This document shows positions 56,921 through 64,000 of a stretch of DNA of 64,000 nt, piece after piece (the first letter of the stretch is position 1; each line of letters begins with the position of its first letter). The DNA is from Fagopyrum homotropicum. Lineage: Eukaryota > Streptophyta > Magnoliopsida > Caryophyllales > Polygonaceae. Below the pieces are notes generated by a model, which worked only from the letters and a program-made list of their open reading frames with translations, had not been told where the DNA came from and ran no database searches. The position numbers and the translations under genes were made by a program. The stretch lies in the NCBI GenBank assembly GCA_033239125.1, contig BSWB01000001.1, forward strand, positions 112,276,916 through 112,340,915. Reading direction: 5' to 3'.

Positions 56921-57637
56921 ATGCGAAGGTCTCGATCTGCGAAAGACCTCGTTCCTTTTGATCCTGAACCGGAGAAGACTCTCAAGAAGCGGTTAAGGGA
57001 GAAAAAGATGTCTGAACACAATGAAAAGAGCCTTCATGAGGAGTTGGATGAAATTCGGGCTCTTCTTAATACAAGTGAAAGAAGACGTATTGAGGAACAA
57101 GTTGTAGCTCATGTTGATAGAGAGCAAATGCAAATTCAAATGGATGAAATCCGGGCGATGGTATTACAATCAAATTTGGATAAAGGCGTCAAGGATAAGA
57201 AAGATGAATCGTCCGATGCTGATGATATGCCTGAGCTGGAAGACATACCACCTACTCTACCATTTAATCCTCGTGTCTATGTCGATCCTCGTGTTCATGT
57301 TAGAAATGTAAGAGCTGCTCATGTCATGGCTGAGCCGCAAACTCTTGGACAACATATGGATCCGACTCAGCAACCGCGCCATCTAGGTGTGAATCTTGGA
57401 GATCCAGATGAGCATGACTATGGGTTTCGCCCTCAAGTCATTATAATGATCCGCCAAAGTCAGTTTGGTGGAATGGAAGCTGAATCTCCACATCAACATT
57501 TGCTGAATTATGAGATTCTCATGGAGACTTTGAAGCCTCCAAGATCACCAACAACAACTATAAGTTGGACCGTTCTTCTTCTCTTTGAAGGACAAAGCCT
57601 TAGCTTGGTATCAAGCTCTTCCAGTTGGAAGAGTTAA
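56921..57637 (+). pseudogene. gag of B2, C-terminal core deleted
   Basis: The ATG at 56,921 opens MRRSRSAKDL and FDPEPEKTLKKRLREKK, then coiled-coil heptads (about residues 30-85) and the conserved RTLGQ-type block (MAEPQTLGQHMDPTQQP). After about residue 200 the frame degenerates. Comparison with B3 shows that the retrotransposon gag core, the Asn-rich part and the gag-protease linker (62,078-63,190 in B3) are missing: the text goes from NTWEEM straight to PAYGKFLKEIL at about 57,655. The junction is open in the second frame. Gag would form the virus-like particle; this copy cannot. Confidence 0.7.
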
Positions 57638-58207
57638 TACATGGGAGGAGATGCCCGCTTATGGGAAGTTCTTAAAGGAGATCCTCTCTAACAAGAGGAA
57701 GCTTGAAGATTTTGGTGAAGTTAAGATGAGTGCGGAGTCTTCGGAACTCATTAAAACAATGACGGAAAAGATGCCCCAAAGCTGCGAGATCCGGGGTCAT
57801 TTTGCATACCAATAGGAGTAGGAGAAGTCACATATGATGCACTTTGTGACTTGGGAGCAAGTGTAAGCATCATTCCACTTGATTTGTGCGAGAAGGTCGG
57901 TTTAGGTGAACCTAAACCGATGAAGATGACGTTGTATATGACAGATCGATCCATTACTCGACCCGTTGGCATCATTGAAGACGTCCCGGTTAAGCTCGGT
58001 AAATTCTATATTCCTATAGATTTTGTTGTGTTTGACATTCCTGCAGATTGTCCAATCCCAATCATACTTGGGAGACCTTTTCTTGTAATTTCCGGCTGTA
58101 TGGTTGATTGCAAGAACGCTAGATTGGCTTTTGACATTGGAGAAGAGAAAGTTAAATTTGTTCTATCAGCCTTGGCAAAAGAACCGACACTTGGAAAGGA
58201 TATGTAG
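57585..58207 (+). pseudogene. Aspartic protease region of B2
   Basis: After the deletion junction the frame reads YGKFLKEILSNKRKLEDFGEV, then a retroviral-type aspartic protease: the catalytic motif is DLGASVS (57,848-57,868), with IILGRPFL (about 58,063-58,086) as the second half of the fold. The protease would process the polyprotein. A one-base loss in a C run near 57,773 splits the ORF, and a TAG ends it at 58,205-58,207. Confidence 0.75.
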
Positions 58208-58760
58208 AACATATATGATGAAGAGGTATCTAGAGAGGAAGTGAGTTCGATCTTGTTCAAAGATCCGTTACAAAAGGTTATAACCATGAGCATCATGGAA
58301 AAGGGAGCGGAAGAGGACTGTTATGTTGAGATTGAGGCCTTAGAAGAGTTAGAAGAAGTGCACATTGAAGAATTTGAAAAATTGTACGATGGTTCGGAAA
58401 ACACCAGGAACCACGGTCAGTCGGTGTTTTCCACGGTCTTGGTTTTACCAATTCCACCCGTGGAAAAGTATGTCGAGAGCACCCATTCGAATTACACCAA
58501 GAACCACGGTCAAAATACAACATTCAACGGCCGTGGAACTAACAATGACACCGTGGAACTTGGAAATTCTGAGAAAGGCTCCGTTCTTTCTACAAACGTT
58601 CTTGCTTCTTCTTGCACCGCTTCCACATCCTTGGAGACATCCAAGGAGACTTGGACATCCCTCAAAACACTACAAAGGCATCTACAACTTTGGAATTGAA
58701 GCCACTTCCCACACATCTAAGGTACACTTCTTGGATCTAACTCTACGTTTTCCGTTATAG
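58208..58760 (+). other. Protease-reverse transcriptase spacer of B2 with CCACGG palindromes
   Basis: It stays in the same frame as the protease (ORF 58,241-58,699): acidic EIEALEELEEVHIEEFEKLYDG, then a Ser/Thr/Asn-rich part. The DNA for the latter carries several CCACGG/CCGTGG half-sites and a near-complete palindrome at 58,526-58,535. The same arrangement begins at 63,950 in B3. Confidence 0.65.
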
Positions 58761-58798
58761 TTAGTTCTAGCTTAAGTGAACATGAACATGATAGGCTT

Positions 58799-59475
58799 AT
58801 GACTGTTTTGAAGAAACATAGTAAAGCTTTAGGCTACACCATAGAGGATCTTGTAGGAACTAAACCATCTTTATGTATGCACAAGATACTAATAGAAGAG
58901 GATTATAAGCCTTCACGTCAACCTCAAAGACGATTAAATCCGATCATGAAAGAGGTCGTAAAGAAGGAGATCCTCAAATTGCTTGATGCAGGTATCATAT
59001 TCCCGATTTCTGATAGCAAGTGGGTGAGTCCTGTTCAAGTGGTTCCAAAGAAGGGAGGAACGACCGTTGTGGCTAACAAGAACAACGAACTCATTCCAAC
59101 AAGAACGGTGACAGGATGAAGAATGTGTATAGACTATCGCAAGCTGAATAATGCGACGAGGAAGGATCACTTCCCGCTGCCCTTCATTGATCAAATGATT
59201 GAGAGGTTAGCACAACATTCTTATTTATGCTATCTTGACGGTTATAGTGGTTTCTTTCAGATTCCGATTCATCCGGACGATCAAGAAAAGACCACATTCA
59301 CGTGCCCATGGGGTATGTTCGCTTATAGGAAGATGCCATTCAGATTGTGCAATGCTCCAACCACCTTTCAAAGGTGTATGATGACCATCTTCTCAGAGTA
59401 TATTGAGGAAATCATGGAGGTTGTTATTGAAAATTTTCTATTTTTGGTTCCTCATTTGACAGTTGTCTTGCTAAC
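58799..59475 (+). pseudogene. Reverse transcriptase of B2, broken by the B3 insertion
   Basis: Ty3/gypsy reverse transcriptase N-terminal half: YKPSRQPQRRLNP, LLDAGIIFPISDSKWVSPVQVVPKKGG, CIDYRKLNNATRKDHFPLPFIDQM, YLDGYSGFFQI, FAYRKMPFRLCNAPTTFQRCM. A TGA at 59,117-59,119 interrupts the frame where a Trp is usual. The catalytic two-Asp motif that normally follows IMEV is replaced by IEN. The rest is cut off at 59,475 by LTR B3. It would copy element RNA into DNA; it is inactive. Confidence 0.85.
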
Positions 59476-61142
59476 TGTTAGCATGAAATATTGCGATATT
59501 CTAGGCACTCATTCTAGTTGTTTTTCATTCATTATAGTGTTCATGGATAAGGTATTGAAGCATTTGTTAGCTTGTTTATCTATATTTTTGATATGGAGGT
59601 CTACATTAGTTTATGATTGATTATAGGTGAATAAGAGCTGAAACCGGACCATTTGAGAGAGATAAGAGAGGATTTGAGCATATCCAAAGATTAGGAATAC
59701 ATCAAGGAAGTCAAAGAAGGAGCTAAGATGGAGAATGTCACGATACAAAGGAAACCACAAGCAATCTACACTTCCACGCCCTAAAATACGGCCGTAGAAG
59801 AGTCCACGCCCTAAACCACGGCCGTGAATCTTGGCATCATGAGGGTGGAGCATTCCAGTGAGTTACACGGCCTAAAGTACGGTCGTGGAAGATAAGAGAC
59901 ACCGTAATCCAATTCCACGCCCTAAACCACGGTCGTGGAATCCCTTGAGACCGTGATTTAGGCAATCCTTTGACGAATCATTTATTGCCACATCATCTAC
60001 GTATTTGGGCTGAGAGATATCTCTTACTCTACGTATAAAAAGGCAGGAGGAGAGAGTTTTCAGCAACCTCGCTTTGGGGAGAGTTAGCCTTAGGGTTTTC
60101 GCGAGGAAATTTGCGGAAGCGCCGGCAATTTGGATTCCCGAAGATTGTTCACGGCGGAAGTTACGCCCTTTTCTTAGGTTTTGATATTGAAGACGGATTG
60201 ACATCCCGTTCTTCGTGTTCACCTAAGATCATTGTGAGGTTTTGTGTTATATTCTGAATCCATTGAGTATTCCTTTTGATGTTTGGATTTGAGATTAACT
60301 TTGAGTTATATTTGAGTTTTCGAGGGTTTTCATCTTTCATTCTTCTTAATTTGATTTTTGATATCATAACAATGGTTATTGGCTAAAACCCTTTAGCAAT
60401 TCTAAGGTGAAGGGTTGATGATTGTGGCTTAGATGATGATAGATCGATCGTAATTTGATTGGACCCTGAAAGTTAGAGAGATCTCGTCGACAACCAAGAT
60501 CACGGTCTGTTCTTGGACTTCCACGGCCGTGGAACTCAAGATCTGCCCGTGATTTACCCTAGTTTACGAACTTTGCTTTTACTTTGATCCAAGGTTAAAG
60601 ATTAGCTTTAATCTAGTCTTGGCTTGCCCTTTTCTAGGTAGTAGTGAGACTCATCACCCTCTATTTCGATTTCGAGTGTCACAACCTTAATAGTTTTAGT
60701 TAGTCTTGATCCTTGGGTTACAAGTTTGGGTATTTGAGATTAATTCTTGTCCATAGATTCTTTCTATACTGAAGCCTCAACAACCTTTATAGAGAGTGCC
60801 TTTAGATAAGTCATATAAAGTCTTGGAACTTCACCGTACATTGCTTTACTTTAGCATACCTTTGCGACTCTTAACTCTGTCCTTAGTTCTTTAGTATATC
60901 TTGAATCGATTGCCACAATTAGATACCTGGATCTTTATGGTTGCTGTTTTCCCAATATTTGCAAAACTTATTACATTTATTTGCTTAACGAATTGCAAAC
61001 TGAATTTGTTCCCCCCAAATCCCTGAGTTCGACACTCTGGATTTCTTGCTTTACTACGCCGATCCGTACACTGCGGGTTCTCTTGCTTGATTCTAGTTTT
61101 ATAAATTTAAAGCTTATTTGCACGCACGCTTAGGAGCGAACA
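59476..61142 (+). mobile_element. 5' LTR of element B3, inserted in B2 pol
   Basis: 1,667 bp, beginning TGTTAGCATGAAATATTGCG and ending GGAGCGAACA before the PBS. It contains four or more CCACG(G/C)CCGTGG-type sites (59,775-59,955), a GTATAAAAAGG TATA-like box (60,033-60,043), a tripartite palindrome (60,499-60,553) and the CCGTACACTGCGGGTT block (61,065-61,080). The five bases before it, CTAAC, should recur after its 3' LTR beyond the window. Confidence 0.88.
60499..60553. repeat. Tripartite CACGG palindrome in LTR B3
   Basis: ATCACGG, then the full palindrome CCACGGCCGTGG (60,521-60,532), then CCGTGAT. The two outer half-sites are reverse complements of each other. The left spacer contains CTGTTCTT, as do two of the family A copies. 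Confidence 0.9.
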
Positions 61143-61148
61143 AGTTTT

Positions 61149-61166
61149 TGGCGCCGTTGCCGGGGA
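61149..61166 (+). other. Primer-binding site of B3 (tRNA-Asp)
   Basis: TGGCGCCGTTGCCGGGGA, identical to the B2 site. Confidence 0.9.
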
Positions 61167-61269
61167 TTTGGTTTAGGCCGAATTCGGTTATCGGTTGTCA
61201 AGCTTGGGAGCTTTGCTCTTGTTATTTGATATCTCTTTCGAAGTGATATTTTCAGGTTATCTTAGGTAT

Positions 61270-62722
61270 ATGTGCAGGTATAGCACCAACAAAGACCTCT
61301 TACCTCTTGATCAAGAACTTGAGAAGACTTTAAGAAAGAAGCTTAAAGAAAGATAGATGGTTGAAAGTAAAGAGAGGGATATCCAAGCAGAGTTGGATGA
61401 TTCCGAAGCTCGACTTAGATGGAGCGAGAAGACTCGCAAGGAAGAATCGGAGCGTCATCAATTGCAAATTGATGAGCTCAAGGACATGATGCTTCAAATG
61501 AGGTTGGAGATTAGTGATTCCAAGAAGAAGAAGAGAAGGAAACCGACAAGATCGGTTAGAACCGACTCATCCGATGAAGAGAGCGACTCCTTCATGCCAT
61601 CGCTGGAAGACATTGATCCAACGATCAATGCGAACCAGAATAATCCAAGACCGGCCGCCAATTATCGTATCCCGGCTGGGGGTGCGAGAGCCGCTCGTGT
61701 AGATGAAGAGGCAAGAACTCTTGGCCAAAGAATGGATCCAATTCAGCAACCATGCCGACTAGGTGTGAACTTTGATGTTGACGATATTTAGGGGTTTAGC
61801 TTCAACCCACAAGTTATTACCATAGTTCGCCAAAGCCAGTTTGGAGGAACGAGTGTCGAATCTCCACATCAATAATTACAGAATTTTGAGATCTTGATGG
61901 AGATAATGAAGCCAAAGAATGCAACCACCAACAATTATAAGATCAAGCCATTTTTTCTCCTTGAAAGGGAAAGCTTTATCTTGGTATTAAGCTCTTCCAA
62001 ATGGAAGACTCAACACGTGGGAGGATCTTTCTTCGGAGTTCCTAACCAAATTCTTTCCGCCATCCAAGACGGCGAAGTTGAGAGGTAAAATTAATGCTTT
62101 TTCTATGAGATCTAATGAAAGTTTGTTTCAGTCTTGGGAAAGATTTCAGGATTTATTATTGGATTGCCCACACCATGACATTTCGAAATTGGAATTATTG
62201 CAGATATACTACAAGGGGCTGGATGTGGAAACACAATTCAAGCTCCAATCCCTTTCATGTGGCACATTCATGGACATGAGGGAAGATGACGCTTGGGACT
62301 TCATTAAGAAGCAAGCCCGAGTCATTGAGAAGTACTCTCACAGGAAGGTAGAAACTAATCGAGTGGAGCAAGGAGCAAAGCTAACACAAGCGGCTCAAAC
62401 TCAAATCTTTTCTCTCAACACCGAGATTAAAGAATTGAAGGATGTCATCAAGGCTAGCTTTCCAAAGCCTAAGGAGCAAGATGTTGGTTATTTAGGAAAC
62501 AACAATAACCACAATGGGAATGAGAACACCAATCGCAACAGCCGGAACAACAACCGGAACAATTGGAACAACAACAACCGGAATAACAATTGGAACAACA
62601 ATAGGGGTTCGAACAACAACAATTGGCGTTCCAACCAACAACAAAACTCCGGTAATTCTTATCCCAATTTAGGAAATTCACTAACTCCACCATCTTCTTC
62701 TTCCATTCCTTTGAAAAGCTAG
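61270..62722 (+). pseudogene. gag of B3
   Basis: An ATG at 61,270 starts 28 codons ending in TAG (61,354-61,356); the frame continues with ERDIQAELDDSEARLRWSEK (coiled coil) and a Lys-rich patch to 61,791. After stops and a frameshift the gag core is open from 62,078: SLFQSWERFQDLLLDCPHHDI and IYYKGLDVETQFKL are typical of plant retrotransposon gag. An Asn-rich low-complexity tail (about 62,500-62,650) ends at a TAG (62,720-62,722). B3 keeps the central gag that B2 lost, but at least three breaks make it non-functional. Confidence 0.8.
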
Positions 62723-62773
62723 GGACAAACATCTAATAGTGGAAGCACTTCGGGGAAAGAGAAGCCCAATCCC

Positions 62774-64000
62774 ATGTTGGAAACGATCTTGGGAAAGCTT
62801 CAAGGATTGGAGAGTCACATCACTAAGGTTGATAAAGCCCAAAAGGTTTTAGAAAACCAAATGTTCAGCAATGCTGAGGAAGTTCCTAGAAATCAAGAAA
62901 AACTTCCAGGAAAGACGGAGGATAACCCGAAAGGAAGGGTGATGGCTATCACAACTAGGAGCGGAGCAACAACCATCGACCCGCAGCCCAAGTTCGTGGA
63001 AGTTCCCGTCGAAAAGGAGAAGGAAAAGGGGAAGGAGAAGGAAGACATCTACATTCCTCCTCCAGCTTACAAACCTCCCCTACCATTCCCACAATCTAGA
63101 GCAAGAGCGCGTCTAGACAAGCAATTCGGTAAGTTCATTGAACTCATGATCATGAACAAACTGCATATTAATATACCTTTCATTGATGCAATTTTAGGTA
63201 TGCCAACATATGGAAAGTTCTTAAAGGAGATCCTCTCTAACAAGAGGAAACTAGAAGACTTTGGAGAAGTCAAGATGAGTTCGGATTCGTCGGATCTCAT
63301 CAAAACGATGAAGGAAAAGATGCCCCCAAAGTTGAAGGATCCGGGGTCATTTTGTGTTCCAATCGGAGTAGGAGATGTCACATATGATGCATTATGTGAT
63401 TTAGGAGCAAGCGTTAGCATCATTCTGCTTGCCTTATGCAGGAAGATCGGTCTAGGCGAGCCTAAACTGGTGAAGATGACGTTATATATGGCGGATCGAT
63501 CCATAACTCGTCCCGTCGGTATTGTTGAAGACGTCCCGGTCAAGCTTGGTAAGTTTATGTTCCAATAGATTTTGTTGTGCTTGACATTCCTGCAGATAGT
63601 CCGGTCCCGATCATACTCGGAAGACTGTTTCTTGCAATATCCGGTTGTATGGTGGATTGCAAGAATGCTAGACTCGCCTTCGATATAGGAGAGGAAAAGG
63701 TAGAGTTCGTTCTTTCCACCTTGATGAAAGAACCAGCTCTTGAAGAGGATATGTTTAACATCCATGACAAAGAGACATCTAGAGAGGAAGTAAGTTCGAT
63801 TCTCTTCAAAGATCCTTTGAAAAAGGTGATTACTATGAGCATTATGGACATAGGAGAGGAAGAGGAATGCAATGAGGAAATTGAAGCTTTAGAGGAGCAA
63901 AAGGAAGTGCATGAAGAAGAGTTTGAAAAACTCTACGATGGGTCAGAAAAAGTGAGGATTCACGGCCAGTCGTGCTATTCCACGGCCGTGGTTCCCACCA
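62774..64000 (+). pseudogene. gag-protease linker and aspartic protease of B3 (runs off the window)
   Basis: In frame with the gag tail: a coiled coil (METILGKLQGLESH region, about 62,776-62,860), the TTRSGATT block typical of Athila-type proteins just before protease (about 62,950-62,975), a Lys/Glu-rich and Pro-rich stretch, then FLKEILSNKRKLEDFGEV and the protease with DLGASVS (63,399-63,419). A one-base loss near 63,552 shifts the frame; the second half (IILGRLFL, 63,612-63,635) continues in another frame. From 63,950 CACGG palindromes start (full site CCACGGCCGTGG at 63,980-63,991). Confidence 0.8.

Overview
This is a 64 kb stretch of a plant nuclear genome, almost certainly a eudicot. 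The evidence is LTR retrotransposons primed by plant tRNA-Asp and tRNA-Met, plant-type Mutator-like elements, an intron-rich plant OST48 gene and a DIR1-like lipid-transfer protein gene. I cannot name the species. Only two intact host genes are visible; most of the rest is nested transposable elements and AT-rich intergenic DNA.

Layout. (1) 1-15,217 is a nest of three Athila-like Ty3/gypsy families. Family C (minus strand: gag 1-346, PBS 451-469, LTR 476-2213) sits inside an LTR of family B. A non-autonomous family A element is inserted in the same B LTR as a tandem LTR-internal-LTR-internal-LTR array (2879-14322) with one 5-bp target duplication, ACTAT. (2) 15,218-16,639 is an older LTR relic (family D). 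(3) 17.9-28.4 kb is a decayed Mutator-like element with two convergent genes, a DUF1985/Ulp1-protease gene (+) and a mudrA-type transposase (-). Its introns and spacers are full of a TTCTGGTATG motif that is always in the sense orientation of the gene it lies in. (4) 28.7-32.1 kb is a second, unrelated Mutator-like element (-) whose transposase region is followed by an OTU-type cysteine protease. (5) 32.2-37.5 kb is AT-rich with MITE-like debris and a LINE remnant. (6) 37,556-37,876 (-) is an intact DIR1-like lipid-transfer gene. (7) 38.0-44.2 kb is intergenic with a Tourist-like MITE and small repeats. (8) 44,274-51,186 (-) is a complete 13-exon OST48 gene, 435 codons, including one GC-AG intron. 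(9) 51.8-55.2 kb holds a D-family LTR with a tRNA-Met PBS and a Copia-like relic. (10) 55.2 kb to the end is a family B element (B2) whose reverse transcriptase is split by a second B element (B3) that runs off the window.

The two most unusual signals are not genes. The first is a tripartite palindrome (half-site, full palindrome, half-site) in each Athila-like family. It keeps its architecture while its sequence changes from family to family (AAAATCGGCCGATTTT in A, CCACGGCCGTGG in B, CCTCGGTCGAGG-like in C), and it occurs in LTRs and in coding or spacer DNA. The second is the strand-polarised TTCTGGTATG repeat of the Ulp1/mudrA element, which resembles a plant 5' splice site.
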